64,000 nt of DNA from Galbitalea sp036266835 (GCA_036266835.1 DATAXD010000020.1:1-64000); one strand, 5' to 3'; shown: positions 17,156 to 26,128, numbered from the stretch's first letter. The notes: generated from the letters alone by a model not told the origin. Made by a program: numbers and translations.

Positions 17156-18018
17156 ATCTGGCTCAGCCTGGGCAGAACCTCGGTGGTCATGCGGGTGACA
17201 TAACCGGCAGGATCATCGCTCTGCGGCGAGACCCACACCTGGCTGAAGCCGAGCTTCGCGTAGCCCTCCATGCGCTTCAGAAAACCGTCGATGTCCGCCA
17301 GCGGGCTGTGACCGAGGACGGTGCGCTGGATCTCCTGCGGGTCGCGTCCGTGTTCTTCGCAGTGGCGATCGAGCACCCGCAGCTTGTGGGCGAGAGCATC
17401 GTTGTCGGTCTCGAACAGGTTGCAGGCATCCGCATATTTTGCAACCAGCTTCAGCGTCTTCTTCTCGCCACCTCCGCCGATGAGAATCGGTGGGCGCGGT
17501 GTCTGGATGGGGCGCGGTCGACAAATCGTCTCGGCAAGCGAGTAGTACTTACCCTCGTAGGGTCCCTCGTTGTCGCTCCACATCTGCTCGCAGATCTGGA
17601 TCGCCTCTTCGAGCATGTGGAAACGGTCGGAGATCGGTGGGTACCCAACGCCAAGCGCCAGGTGCTCGCGCTCGTACCAGGCAGCACCGATTCCGAGAAA
17701 CGCTCGTCCCTCCGAAAGCACGTCGAGTGTCGCGACGATCTTGGCCAGCAGGCCCGGATGCCGGTAGGTCACTCCGGTCACCAGCAGCCCGAGCTTCAGG
17801 CGCTTGGTCTGGCCCGCGATGAAGCCGAGGCTGGTGTAGCCCTCGAGCATTGGATCCGTCGCCGGTGCCCTCTGTTCCATCTGGAACCAGTGGTCCATGA
17901 GCGTCATGGTCTCGCATCCGCCCTCGTCCGCCGCCCTGGCTGTTGCGGCGATGATCCCGGCCAGCGATGCCGGTTCGCCAGGATAGGTGAAGTTGGGAAA
18001 GTGGATGGCGAGCTTCAT
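17152..18018 (-). CDS. LLM-class (F420-dependent type) oxidoreductase
   Basis: The 288-residue protein has the N-terminal strand M-K-L-A-I-H-F-P-N-F, the E-G-G-C-E-T-M-T-L-M-D-H motif and the G-I-G-A-A-W-Y-E-R-E-H segment typical of luciferase-like monooxygenases that use F420 or flavin. The substrate cannot be told from sequence. It is monocistronic and convergent with the patatin-like gene, the two stop codons sharing a CTAG. Confidence 0.88.
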   Translation of the reverse strand: MKLAIHFPNFTYPGEPASLAGIIAATARAADEGGCETMTLMDHWFQMEQRAPATDPMLEGYTSLGFIAGQTKRLKLGLLVTGVTYRHPGLLAKIVATLDVLSEGRAFLGIGAAWYEREHLALGVGYPPISDRFHMLEEAIQICEQMWSDNEGPYEGKYYSLAETICRPRPIQTPRPPILIGGGGEKKTLKLVAKYADACNLFETDNDALAHKLRVLDRHCEEHGRDPQEIQRTVLGHSPLADIDGFLKRMEGYAKLGFSQVWVSPQSDDPAGYVTRMTTEVLPRLSQI

Positions 18019-18052
18019 CTTCGCAGTCTAAGCGCGCGACTTTGATGCACTT

Positions 18053-18511
18053 TCAGACGTAGCAGGGAGAAACGACCGAGATCGCGAGCTGCGTTGCGCC
18101 GGCTGTCTGGATGAGGATCGCCCCGCGTCGCTTCTCGTTGTCGGGTCCGGTGAGTGTCACAAACCCTTGTGGTGTCGACGCACGCCAGCCTGCTTGCTCG
18201 AACGCCTTCTCGATCACTCGGGTCACTGCGACTTGCCGTGAGGCCGGGACGTCAATATTCGTGATCGTGCGCCACTGAAGGGTCGTGGTGAAGAAGCCGT
18301 GATCGGAGCGGCAGGCCTCGAAGGCGTTCAGTTTCGTTTGCGACGTTGTGGCCGGGCTGCCGACCGCGCGCACCGCCAGTGTCGTCCACTTCGCAACATC
18401 CGTCTGCGCCTCCGAACGAGTGAACGAACCGGGCCCGGTCGCCTGACATCCCGCGAGCGAACCCACGAGCACCAGCGACACCGCGAATGCGGAGATCACC
18501 CGACACCTCAT
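18053..18511 (-). CDS. Small predicted lipoprotein
   Basis: The 152-residue protein has a signal peptide ending in the lipobox S-L-A-G-C (Cys 22), so it should be anchored on the outer face of the membrane. The rest is a soluble domain with two further cysteines (one in A-C-R-S-D-H, one in the last residues S-P-C-Y-V) that could form a disulfide. I do not recognise the family. Confidence 0.72.
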   Translation of the reverse strand: MRCRVISAFAVSLVLVGSLAGCQATGPGSFTRSEAQTDVAKWTTLAVRAVGSPATTSQTKLNAFEACRSDHGFFTTTLQWRTITNIDVPASRQVAVTRVIEKAFEQAGWRASTPQGFVTLTGPDNEKRRGAILIQTAGATQLAISVVSPCYV

Positions 18512-18566
18512 GGCTGAATCCTATGCAGAGCGCGGCAACAGCCAGTCGACTTGGTAGCGTTAGCGC

Positions 18567-18677
18567 ATGGCTGTTGTTCCCGTTCTTACCGCGATCATCG
18601 TGTTCCTCGGAGTCGTCGGCGGCGTCCTTCTGATTGCCGCGATGATCGCGATGGTGAAGTCGAGCTACACCAAGTAA
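18567..18677 (+). CDS. Very small membrane protein (36 residues)
   Basis: An ATG frame of 37 codons encodes A-V-V-P-V-L-T-A-I-I-V-F-L at the start, one uninterrupted hydrophobic helix and the basic/polar end V-K-S-S-Y-T-K. It fits exactly between the promoter side of the lipoprotein gene and the stop of the next minus-strand gene (18678). The ribosome site is weak. Single-helix proteins of this kind often act in membrane complexes; no function is proposed. Confidence 0.45.
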   Translation: MAVVPVLTAIIVFLGVVGGVLLIAAMIAMVKSSYTK

Positions 18678-19379
18678 CTACTCCCGCTGGCCGCGGATGG
18701 TCACCGCGCCGACGACGACCACCCAGGCGAGCCACGGGAACGTGGCGAAGAGCGTTACGCCCAGGCCGCCCGCTGCGACGAACGATGTGTCGCTCGTTCC
18801 GCCGAACAGGGTCGGTACCGCGAGGATGTTGAGCGCGGTGACCGCATAGGCGACCCGGCCGGTCCACACCGGCAGCCCGCCCGAAGCCAGGATGACGTAT
18901 CCGGATGCCGAGGCGACGAGCGCGAGCAGTACGCATCCGATCGATCCGAAGAGCAGGGTGTGCCCCTCGGTCAGGGCGCGGATGACGGATGCGTCCGGGT
19001 GGCCGCCCGCCGCATCCAGTGCGGCTCCGCCTTCCATCGCATCGCCAACCAGGGTGGTACCAACGAACACGAGCCCGGACCCGAACGCGAGGTCGGCCAC
19101 CCACTCGACGCCGGCACGAGCAGCAGTGATGAGCTGCCGGAATCCTGCCAGAAAGACGATGACGAACGCCATCAGCACCGCGTCGAGGGTCACGATGATG
19201 AGCGTTTCGGTGGAGGTGCGCGCCATGAATCCGAGGAGCGCGCCGGTATCCCCGAGCGGTGGTCGCGAGCCCTCGGTTTCGCGCACGATGAATTCGGCGA
19301 GCAGGAACGCCGCGACTCCGAAGGCTGCCCGACCCGTCCAGGCGTGGACATCGGGCAGTCGAGGCAGCACACGCGCCAC
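18678..19379 (-). CDS. Multi-pass membrane protein of unknown function
   Basis: The 233-residue product has five or six hydrophobic helices and an R-E-T-E-G-S-R-P-P-L loop. I place the start at GTG 19377-19379, which overlaps the stop of the upstream gene (TAGTG); the longer open frame is a shadow of that gene. It forms a two-gene unit with the other membrane protein at 19379-19861. No family recognised. Confidence 0.7.
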   Translation of the reverse strand: MARVLPRLPDVHAWTGRAAFGVAAFLLAEFIVRETEGSRPPLGDTGALLGFMARTSTETLIIVTLDAVLMAFVIVFLAGFRQLITAARAGVEWVADLAFGSGLVFVGTTLVGDAMEGGAALDAAGGHPDASVIRALTEGHTLLFGSIGCVLLALVASASGYVILASGGLPVWTGRVAYAVTALNILAVPTLFGGTSDTSFVAAGGLGVTLFATFPWLAWVVVVGAVTIRGQRE

Positions 19380-19861
19380 TAGGCCTGCTCCCCCAGCATG
19401 CGATTGGTGAGGGTAATCCGCGCGACCGCGTTGGCGATGGCGAGGATGGGCGCCACGACGACGCTCACCCAGAAGACCCAGACCGGCAGGTTCGTCAGTT
19501 CGACCAGGTTCCAAGTTTCGCTGACGGCGAGGAGGAGCGCGCCCAGCGCGACGACGAGCCATCCGTTCGCCTTGTTGAGAAATGAAACCGTCTGCTTCAG
19601 CTGGTCGGGTGGCAGTGCGTCGCGGAAGGCGCGCTGGTTCGCCTGGGATGCGCGGAACTGCTTGACGTAGGCAACCGGTGGGAGCAGCCACCACCACGGC
19701 GATACCTTTGGCGCCACCCGGGCCGATGACCTCGCCGATCGGATGATCTCCTCGTCGATTTCTTCTTCCCGGAGCTCGATCGCGGCTTGCCAGACCGGAC
19801 CGGCGACCAGAAGCCAGCTGCCCAGGAATCCGCAGCTCGCGATCACGATGTTCATCACCAT
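19379..19861 (-). CDS. Membrane protein of unknown function
   Basis: The 160-residue protein has an N-terminal helix, an acidic stretch (E-L-R-E-E-E-I-D-E-E-I-I), a cytoplasmic basic segment and two C-terminal helices. It is translationally coupled to the membrane protein gene downstream, and the two probably act together. No recognised domain. Confidence 0.72.
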   Translation of the reverse strand: MVMNIVIASCGFLGSWLLVAGPVWQAAIELREEEIDEEIIRSARSSARVAPKVSPWWWLLPPVAYVKQFRASQANQRAFRDALPPDQLKQTVSFLNKANGWLVVALGALLLAVSETWNLVELTNLPVWVFWVSVVVAPILAIANAVARITLTNRMLGEQA

Positions 19862-19885
19862 GGTTCAATCATGCCGATCGGTCGG

Positions 19886-20092
19886 CTATTCGTCCGGTAT
19901 CCGCAGCCGGATCCTGCCGCCCGGAAACGGGGTGTCCTCGGGTGATGGCATCGGTGCGGATGCCTCGGCCTGCTCTTCGCGAATCAGCTGGGCTTCGTAC
20001 GCGGAGGGATGAAACACCTCGTCGATCGCACCGAAGGCTCCCCCGATGCCCGCGGTAACGCCTCCGGATCTGCGCTTCTTTGGTTTTGCCAT
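19886..20092 (-). CDS. Small basic/acidic cytoplasmic protein
   Basis: The 68-residue protein starts M-A-K-P-K-K-R-R-S-G-G-V-T-A-G and ends in an acidic/proline-rich tail. There is no membrane helix. It lies 16 bases after the next gene upstream on the same strand (20109-20762), so it may be cotranscribed with it. Function unknown. Confidence 0.6.
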   Translation of the reverse strand: MAKPKKRRSGGVTAGIGGAFGAIDEVFHPSAYEAQLIREEQAEASAPMPSPEDTPFPGGRIRLRIPDE

Positions 20093-20108
20093 CGTCGAAC
20101 GCGCCAGC

Positions 20109-20762
20109 TCAGTTACGAAGAGACACCAGCGCGAGAATGCACGGATCGGGCTGGTCCGTCCAGGTGCCGCTCAGGTAATCGGAGTCGTCATCCTTTTTCA
20201 GCGGATTCAGTACCGGTATGCGGGCGATGAAGAAGGCGAGCCGATCGGTCTCCACAAGTGTCGAGACCGCGTCGTTTCGCGTCGCTGGCACGTGATCGTC
20301 TGACGCGGAGGGCGCGACGAATCCGGCCGGTCCACTGCCCTTCACAACTGCGGTCGGATTGCGGGTGACGCGTTTGCCCTCTTCCTCGAAGTACTGGTCG
20401 GCCTGCTGCCCACCGCCAAGCGTTGCTGCCGCGAGCCTGCCCAGGTAGACGGGATCTCCGACGGCGTCGTAGGCCCAGCGCTTGCCCAGGACGGAGTGCT
20501 CCATGTTCCCCACAAACCACTTCTCGGCCCCGGGCAACTCCTCGTTGCGATAGGTCAGCGGTATCTGCAGGATCGGCCCGTCGCCGGCGCGAATCAGCAG
20601 CGTCTCGATTCCGACCTGGCCGTCGGGGTCGTCGAATCGGTAGGACGAAACGGTGGCGAATGGCGCTTTCGCATCGCCGCCGAACCAGGACTGGGATGGT
20701 GCCCAGCCGGCAAGCAGTTCGAGTTTGGAGGGAACCAGTTCAGCGTGGTGAAGGAGTGCCAT
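20109..20762 (-). CDS. Maltokinase N-terminal-cap-like protein (actinobacterial, stand-alone)
   Basis: The 217-residue protein opens with A-E-L-V-P-S-K-L-E-L-L and Q-S-W-F-G-G-D-A and continues with the T-Y-R and K-R-W-A-Y-D-A-V-G-D-P pattern of the cap domain that precedes the kinase domain of actinobacterial maltokinases. Here the kinase domain is absent, so it is a stand-alone cap-like protein, a group common in actinobacteria with no settled role. Recognition is from memory of the family, so moderately sure. Confidence 0.65.
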   Translation of the reverse strand: MALLHHAELVPSKLELLAGWAPSQSWFGGDAKAPFATVSSYRFDDPDGQVGIETLLIRAGDGPILQIPLTYRNEELPGAEKWFVGNMEHSVLGKRWAYDAVGDPVYLGRLAAATLGGGQQADQYFEEEGKRVTRNPTAVVKGSGPAGFVAPSASDDHVPATRNDAVSTLVETDRLAFFIARIPVLNPLKKDDDSDYLSGTWTDQPDPCILALVSLRN

Positions 20763-20807
20763 GCTGCCGATCGTATCCCGGGGCGGTGTCGGGCCGGATG
20801 CCCGGCC

Positions 20808-21143
20808 TCAGTCAGCGGTGTACGAGACGCCGAGCTCCTTCGCCGCCGCGCTCAGTTTGTTATCGCGGGTCCACAGCGTCATCCCGGACGTGATCACGGT
20901 TGATGCGAGCAGATGTGCATCGATCAAACTCAATCCGCGCCCGTGGAGTCGGCGGCACTCGAACATCACCAATACCTCTTCGGGCAGCTCCAAGTCTGTT
21001 GTCGGCAGGTTGGACAGTAGCTCAAGCAGCTCGCGCCGATTGCGAATCGAGCCAAGAGCGACTTCGCCGGCGACCATCGGGTGCGTGGCAACGTCCGACC
21101 GTAGAAGCAGTCGAGTGATGGTGGCGTCGGCCTTGTGGAGGTG
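20808..21143 (-). pseudogene. Truncated VapC-type PIN-domain toxin
   Basis: About 112 codons match the body of a VapC RNase toxin: H-L-H-K-A-D, V-A-G-E-V-A-L-G-S, S-L-I-D-A-H-L-L-A-S and L-W-T-R-D-N-K-L, which carry the later catalytic acidic residues. The first 12-15 residues, with the D-T-S strand and the first catalytic aspartate, are missing, and no start codon lies at the right place. Upstream the sequence runs into the start of the methyltransferase gene on the other strand. No VapB antitoxin gene is nearby. Best read as a decayed toxin gene. Confidence 0.7.
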
Positions 21144-21187
21144 AGCTTCTGGATGGCATCCGCGGGGACGCGTTCTATGATCGGCGG

Positions 21188-21922
21188 ATGGATGGCGACG
21201 GATACTTCGGCGAGGCGGTTGCGTCAGCGTAAGACGAGGACTCCGCCGAAAAGTTTGATCGGGCAGCCGTCGAGCCGGTCGTCGAGCTGCTCGAATTGCT
21301 GGCCAGCGATGGCCGTGCCCTCGAGCTAGGCATCGGCACTGGCCGCATCGCCCTGCCACTGGCCGCTCGCGGTGTGCCCGTGCACGGGATCGAACTCTCG
21401 CGGGCAATGGCGGCACGTCTGGCCGCGAAACCGGGCGGCGCATCCGTCGAGGTCACGATCGGCGACTTCTCCACCACCCGCCTCGACCGGAGCTTCCGGG
21501 TCACCTACCTCGTCTTCAACACGATCATGAATCTGACCAGTCAGGATGCCCAGGTCGCGTGCTTCCAGAACGTCGCCGACCACCTCGAGCCCGGAGGATG
21601 CTTCGTTATCGAGGTTATGGTGCCCGAATTGCGGAAGCTATCCGAGACGGGGACAGTCGTCCCGTTTCTGGTGACGGAGTCTCGACTTGGATTCGACGAG
21701 TACGACACTGCGACCCAGGCGATGTCTTCGCACCATGTGCATTTGAGTGACGGAAGCGAGCACATCAACTCGATCCCGTTCCGCTACGTGTGGCCCGCGG
21801 AGCTCGACCTTATGGCGCAAATGGCTGGGATGCGACTTCGCAATCGGTGGGCCGACTGGTCGGGGACCCCGTTCACCTCGTTCAGCCCCAGTCATGTCTC
21901 GGTGTGGGAGAAGATCGGATGA
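21188..21922 (+). pseudogene. SAM-dependent methyltransferase interrupted by an in-frame TAA at codon 15
   Basis: From ATG 21188 the frame reads M-D-G-D-G-Y-F-G-E-A-V-A-S-A, then TAA at 21230-21232, then D-E-D-S-A-E-K-F-D-R-A and on through the SAM-binding motif L-E-L-G-I-G-T-G-R to a normal end. The family usually has tyrosine at the stop position, so a single base change (TAC or TAT to TAA) explains it. A restart at TTG 21296 would remove about 36 residues but keep the SAM loop. Either a recent pseudogene, an N-terminally shortened enzyme or a sequencing error. Confidence 0.75.
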
Positions 21923-21931
21923 GCGTTGCCT

Positions 21932-23641
21932 CTATGCACCCTCCTCACGACGTGACTGCACCAGCAGGTACTTCTGCACCTTGCCGGTGGTGGTGGTCGG
22001 CAGTTCTGCCGCCTCAAGCAGAGTGATGCCGCGCGGAACCTTGAACGGTGCGAGGTGTTCACGCAGCTCGGACAGCAGCGAGCGGGTGTCCAGCGAGGCG
22101 CCCTCCGTCGGTACCACCCAGGCCCAGCCGATGTCTCCGTAGAGCTCATCCGGAATCCCAGCAACGAACGCCTGGCTGACACCGTCGATCGCGGTTAGCA
22201 CTCGCTCCACCTCGACTGGCGCAACGAGCTCGCCGCCCACCTTGAAGAGTTCGCTGCTGCGTCCGCCGAGTTCGAGATAGCCAAGCTCGTTGACCCGCCC
22301 GAGGTCGCCGGTTCGAAGCCAGCCGTCGGCGTCGATCGCTTCGTTCGTGCGCTCGGGGTTCTGGTAGTAGCCGCGGGTCACCTGTGGGCCCCGAACCGAC
22401 AGCTCGCCGGACTCGCCCGCCGCGAGCGGCTCACCCGTGAAGGGATCGACGGTGCGGTATTCGGCGAGCCGACCATCCGCCTCTCCGGCCGCAGCAACTC
22501 CGCCGAGCTTGGTCGCACCCACGACCGCCGCAACGGTTTCGATGTCGTCGCCGGGGAACGTCAGCGCGGTTGCCGCAGATACTTCGGTCTGGCCGTATCC
22601 GGTAAAGACCATCACGGGCTTCAGGTCGCTCAGCACTCGCTCCCAGAGCCAGACCGGCGCGGGCGCCGCGGCGGAGAAGACGGACTGGAGCGAGCTCAGG
22701 TCGTAGCTCTCTTTAACTGCCAACTCGACCACGGCCACCGTCATGGTTGGCACGAACAGAACCTCGTTTATGCGCAAATCCTGGATGACGCTCAATACCG
22801 TCTTCGGGTTGAAGACTCGCAGCGGGGCAATGGCTCCTCCGACGAAGATGACCGCGAGCATCCCCTCGATGTAGCCGAACACGTGGTAGAGCGGTAGGGC
22901 GAAACTGACGCGCCAGCCGTCGTCGAAGGCGCGGTGGTACGCGGATCCGTATGCGCTGCGCAGCACCATGTCGTGGGTGAGCTCTGCACCCATCGCGTGG
23001 CCGGTCGTTCCGGAGGTGAAGACGATGTCGCAGACGGAATCGGGTTCGATGGCGGCAGTGCGCCGCTCCACCTCGGCGAGCGCGGCGTCATCCGGATCGA
23101 ATGCCGCAACGGACGCAGCAGCCGGCCGCTCGGCGTTGTCGACCAGGATGACCGATCGCAGCATGGGCAGCTCACTGCTGTGGACGCCGCTCTCCCATCC
23201 CGGAACAAGTCGGTCGAAGACGTCGAGGAAATTGGTCGCAGCGGATGCGTCGATCGTGATCACGACGGATGCTCCGGACTGCTCGAGGCGCTCCCTGATC
23301 TCGTCGCCCTTGTAGGAATAATTGAGCGGGACCGCGATGCCGCCGGTGCGTGCTATCCCGAACTTGATCGCCGCATACTCGGCGCGGTTGTCGACGAGGA
23401 GTGCGACTCGGTCGCCGGGCTCCACGCCCAGCGAGACAAGGCCGGCCGCGATCGCGAGCGACCGGGTCTGTACTTCGGTGTAGCTCAGCGCGCCGCCCTC
23501 CGTCAGCACGTACGGGCGGTCGGCGTAGCTGGCGACTGCATGATCGAATGCTGCGGCGAGTGACCGCGGCTGCCAGGTTCCGGTGTGTTCTTCGAGAGCG
23601 GCACGCCTACGTGCAACCTCGGCTTCGGGTAGATGTTCCAC
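21932..23641 (-). CDS. Acyl-CoA synthetase (AMP-forming) family protein with altered P-loop
   Basis: The 569-residue protein has the ANL-family layout: P-loop V-F-T-S-G-T-T-G-H, A5-type motif G-Y-G-Q-T-E-V, A7 G-W-L-R-T-G-D-L-G, A8 around G-R-S-S-E-L-F-K-V-G-G-E, and the C-terminal catalytic lysine in T-T-G-K-V-Q-K. Such enzymes activate fatty or aromatic acids as adenylates and then CoA esters. The P-loop normally continues P-K-G; here it reads A-M-G, so its lysine is lost, while the C-terminal lysine is kept. It is convergent with the methyltransferase and monocistronic. Confidence 0.85.
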   Translation of the reverse strand: MEHLPEAEVARRRAALEEHTGTWQPRSLAAAFDHAVASYADRPYVLTEGGALSYTEVQTRSLAIAAGLVSLGVEPGDRVALLVDNRAEYAAIKFGIARTGGIAVPLNYSYKGDEIRERLEQSGASVVITIDASAATNFLDVFDRLVPGWESGVHSSELPMLRSVILVDNAERPAAASVAAFDPDDAALAEVERRTAAIEPDSVCDIVFTSGTTGHAMGAELTHDMVLRSAYGSAYHRAFDDGWRVSFALPLYHVFGYIEGMLAVIFVGGAIAPLRVFNPKTVLSVIQDLRINEVLFVPTMTVAVVELAVKESYDLSSLQSVFSAAAPAPVWLWERVLSDLKPVMVFTGYGQTEVSAATALTFPGDDIETVAAVVGATKLGGVAAAGEADGRLAEYRTVDPFTGEPLAAGESGELSVRGPQVTRGYYQNPERTNEAIDADGWLRTGDLGRVNELGYLELGGRSSELFKVGGELVAPVEVERVLTAIDGVSQAFVAGIPDELYGDIGWAWVVPTEGASLDTRSLLSELREHLAPFKVPRGITLLEAAELPTTTTGKVQKYLLVQSRREEGA

Positions 23642-23693
23642 GGTTTTTCACGTTACTCCCGGAACCGCGGTCGCCGCAGGCGGAGTGAAACCA

Positions 23694-24767
23694 CTAACTG
23701 CTGAACCGGAACTCGACCACGTCGCCGTCCTGCATTGCGTAGTCCTTGCCCTCGATGCGGGCCTTGCCGTGAGCGCGAGCTTCGGCGATCGAGCCCGCAG
23801 CGATCAGGTCGTCGTAGCCGATGACCTCGGCCTTGATGAAGCCCTTTTCGAAGTCAGTATGGATGACGCCAGCCGCTTGCGGTGCTTTCCAGCCCTTGTG
23901 GATCGTCCAGGCGCGCGCTTCCTTAGGACCAGCCGTCAGGAATGTCTGCAGTCCGAGAGTGTCGAAGCCGATGCGGGCAAGCTGGTCGAGACCGCTCTCA
24001 TCCTGACCGGTGGATGCGAGCAGCTCCGCGGCATCCGCAGCGTCGAGGTCGATGAGTTCCGACTCGAGTTTGGCGTCGAGGAACACGGCGTGAGCCGGAG
24101 CGACGAGAGCCTCAAGAGCAGCCTTGCGTGATGCATCCGTGAGCACAGCCTCGTCGACATTGAAGACATAGATGAACGGCTTCGCAGTAAGCAGCCCGAG
24201 TTCGCGGATCGGAGCGAGGTCAATCGACGATGCCGACAGCGGCTTGCCGGAGTCGAGCCATGCCTTCGCTTCGGCGGCAGCATCCACCGTCGCCTGGGTA
24301 GTCTTCTTAGCGCGCAGTTCCTTCTCATAGCGCCAACTCGCGTTCTCGAGCGTCTGGAGATCGGCGAGAATCAGCTCGGTGTTGATCGTCTCCATGTCGC
24401 TTGCCGCGTCGACTTTCCCGTCGACGTGCACGACATCCGGATCATCGAATCCGCGCACGACCTGTGCAATCGCGTCCGCCTCACGGATGTTCGCCAGGAA
24501 TTTATTGCCCAGCCCCTCGCCCACGGACGCACCCTTGACGATGCCGGCGATGTCAACGAACGAGACCGGCGCGGCGACGATCCGCTCGGCGTGGAACAGG
24601 TCGGACAGCACCTGCAGTCGAGGGTCGGGCAGCGTGACGATTCCGATGTTCGGCTCGATCGTCGCGAACGGGTAATTCGCCGCGAGAACCGTGTTTCTGG
24701 TCAGCGCATTGAACAGGGTCGACTTGCCGACGTTCGGAAGTCCGACGATCGCGATTGTTAGAGCCAC
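23694..24767 (-). CDS. ychF: Redox-regulated ATPase/GTPase YchF (Obg family)
   Basis: YchF is a conserved ribosome-associated P-loop NTPase that hydrolyses ATP rather than GTP. The 357-residue protein shows G1 G-L-P-N-V-G-K-S-T, the F-V-D-I-A-G motif and a C-terminal TGS-type domain ending in V-V-E-F-R-F. GTG 24765-24767 matches the usual N-terminus (A-L-T-I-A-I-V-G); a TTG three codons upstream is the alternative. No clear ribosome site is seen for either. Confidence 0.95.
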   Translation of the reverse strand: MALTIAIVGLPNVGKSTLFNALTRNTVLAANYPFATIEPNIGIVTLPDPRLQVLSDLFHAERIVAAPVSFVDIAGIVKGASVGEGLGNKFLANIREADAIAQVVRGFDDPDVVHVDGKVDAASDMETINTELILADLQTLENASWRYEKELRAKKTTQATVDAAAEAKAWLDSGKPLSASSIDLAPIRELGLLTAKPFIYVFNVDEAVLTDASRKAALEALVAPAHAVFLDAKLESELIDLDAADAAELLASTGQDESGLDQLARIGFDTLGLQTFLTAGPKEARAWTIHKGWKAPQAAGVIHTDFEKGFIKAEVIGYDDLIAAGSIAEARAHGKARIEGKDYAMQDGDVVEFRFSS

Positions 24768-24824
24768 GATGCTCAAGGGTACCGGAGGACCAGTTGGCGG
24801 CAGGTGCGGGCAGCCGCGATGGAA

Positions 24825-26081
24825 TTAGGCAGCCAGCGGCCGGTGCGGATAGGTGCGATAGGTGCGACCGGCAGGGCTGGTCCAGGTCATCACGCCGGAG
24901 CCGTCCGTCGCTTGAACGACGGTCCACGCGGTGTCGCCCTTGAGTGTGTGGTGGCCGCGGCAGAGGTGAGCGAGGTTGGACACCTTGGTTTCGCCCCCAA
25001 GCTGCCAGTCGACAGTGTGGTCTACATCGCATCGTTCGGCCGCCATGCTGCAGCCCGGGAATCTGCAGGTGAGATCTCGAATCTGTAGGGCTCGTCTCAA
25101 ATCGTTGGGTGTTTTGTACCGTTTTCGACCCACCGACAGAATCGCACCGGTTTCCGGATGCGTGAGCACCCTCACGAAGCTCGGAGCGCCCGCCGCCAGC
25201 ACCCGAGCGGTAGCAGGGTCTATGGGCTCCCATCCGTCGAGCGTCGCCGGCTCGGTTGACTGGCCCAGCAGCGTGAGCACCGGCACCGAAACGACGACCT
25301 CGGCCTTGATGCCGCGGAACCATTTCACGAAGTTCTCGTCGTCGTGCTCGTCGGGCACCACACCGAAGACCTGACCGTCGACGGAAGCCAGCAGCATGTG
25401 CACGAGGATGTCTGACCGCCGCTGGTCGAGAGTGCGATCGTCGAGTGGGTCGTCCATCGCGCGAGCAGCGGTGGTCGCCTTGTTGAAGATCGCGTGCGCG
25501 TGAACCGACTTCATGCGGATGAAAAGGCCGCCCATCCCGTCGCGGTCTTCTGCCAGCTCGAGGCCGCGCAGCTGGATCGCCGCCTCGTGACGCTCGGGAA
25601 TCGTCTCCGGATTCACCCGCTCCCGCTCGAGGCGCGCCAGACGGCCCAGCTTGTGCGGAGTCAGGTGCCCCGCTTCGCCGAGCACGAGCGCCTCGACCGA
25701 TTGGCGAGCGCCTGGTTGAATCGACCCCAGCTCATCGACAATCACTGTCGCGTGCTGCCAGCTGATTCGACCCTCGCGAAGGGCCTCAAGCGTCCCCGGG
25801 AAGGCATCGATCAGCACTTTCGAATAGCCGATCAGGTTCTCCGCCGACTTCTCGGTGAGGTTCAGCAGGCACGCGACCTCGGCCCGAAAGGACCGGTTCG
25901 CCAGCATCCGGTTCTGAAATTGCACCGGATTGACGAGTTCGTGGTGAGCACGAATCAACGCGACGGCCTTGCGAGCGGTTGCCTTGCGGATGTCGCGATC
26001 GGCCTGGAGCACGTCGGCGAGATCGTCCGCGTAAGACTCGGGAAACGCCTCTTCGAGGACGGAATCGGGGCCGGTTGGCAT
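24825..26081 (-). CDS. DUF222 / HNH endonuclease domain protein (13E12-type)
   Basis: The 418-residue protein has a long helical DUF222 region and a C-terminal HNH site: C-R-F-P-G-C, C-D-V-D-H-T-V-D-W and L-C-R-G-H-H, with the paired cysteines likely holding zinc. Members are found in many copies in actinobacterial genomes and are probably DNA nucleases of mobile or selfish origin, but the role is unproven. The protein is full length. Its upstream region contains a DnaA-box-like sequence. Confidence 0.88.
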   Translation of the reverse strand: MPTGPDSVLEEAFPESYADDLADVLQADRDIRKATARKAVALIRAHHELVNPVQFQNRMLANRSFRAEVACLLNLTEKSAENLIGYSKVLIDAFPGTLEALREGRISWQHATVIVDELGSIQPGARQSVEALVLGEAGHLTPHKLGRLARLERERVNPETIPERHEAAIQLRGLELAEDRDGMGGLFIRMKSVHAHAIFNKATTAARAMDDPLDDRTLDQRRSDILVHMLLASVDGQVFGVVPDEHDDENFVKWFRGIKAEVVVSVPVLTLLGQSTEPATLDGWEPIDPATARVLAAGAPSFVRVLTHPETGAILSVGRKRYKTPNDLRRALQIRDLTCRFPGCSMAAERCDVDHTVDWQLGGETKVSNLAHLCRGHHTLKGDTAWTVVQATDGSGVMTWTSPAGRTYRTYPHRPLAA

Positions 26082-26119
26082 GTATTAATTCCAGCAGAAC
26101 GGGCCGACATTCGAGCGAG

Positions 26120-26128
26120 TTATCCACA
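26120..26128 (+). promoter_or_regulatory. Single consensus DnaA box
   Basis: TTATCCACA matches the DnaA box consensus exactly and lies in an A/T-rich stretch (26115-26185) between the HNH gene and the methyltransferase gene. One box without neighbours is not an origin; it could be chance or a DnaA-titrating or regulatory site. Confidence 0.4.

Noticed and set aside
18551..18832. 93-residue plus-strand open frame
   Set aside because: It overlaps the membrane protein gene on the other strand and is arginine-rich; the 36-residue frame at 18567 is more credible.
549..24767. Insertion sequence or prophage in the accessory-looking region
   Set aside because: No transposase, integrase, phage gene or terminal repeat of IS type was found.
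26120..26128. Consensus DnaA box as a replication origin
   Set aside because: Only one box is seen, with no dnaA, dnaN, parAB or box cluster nearby.
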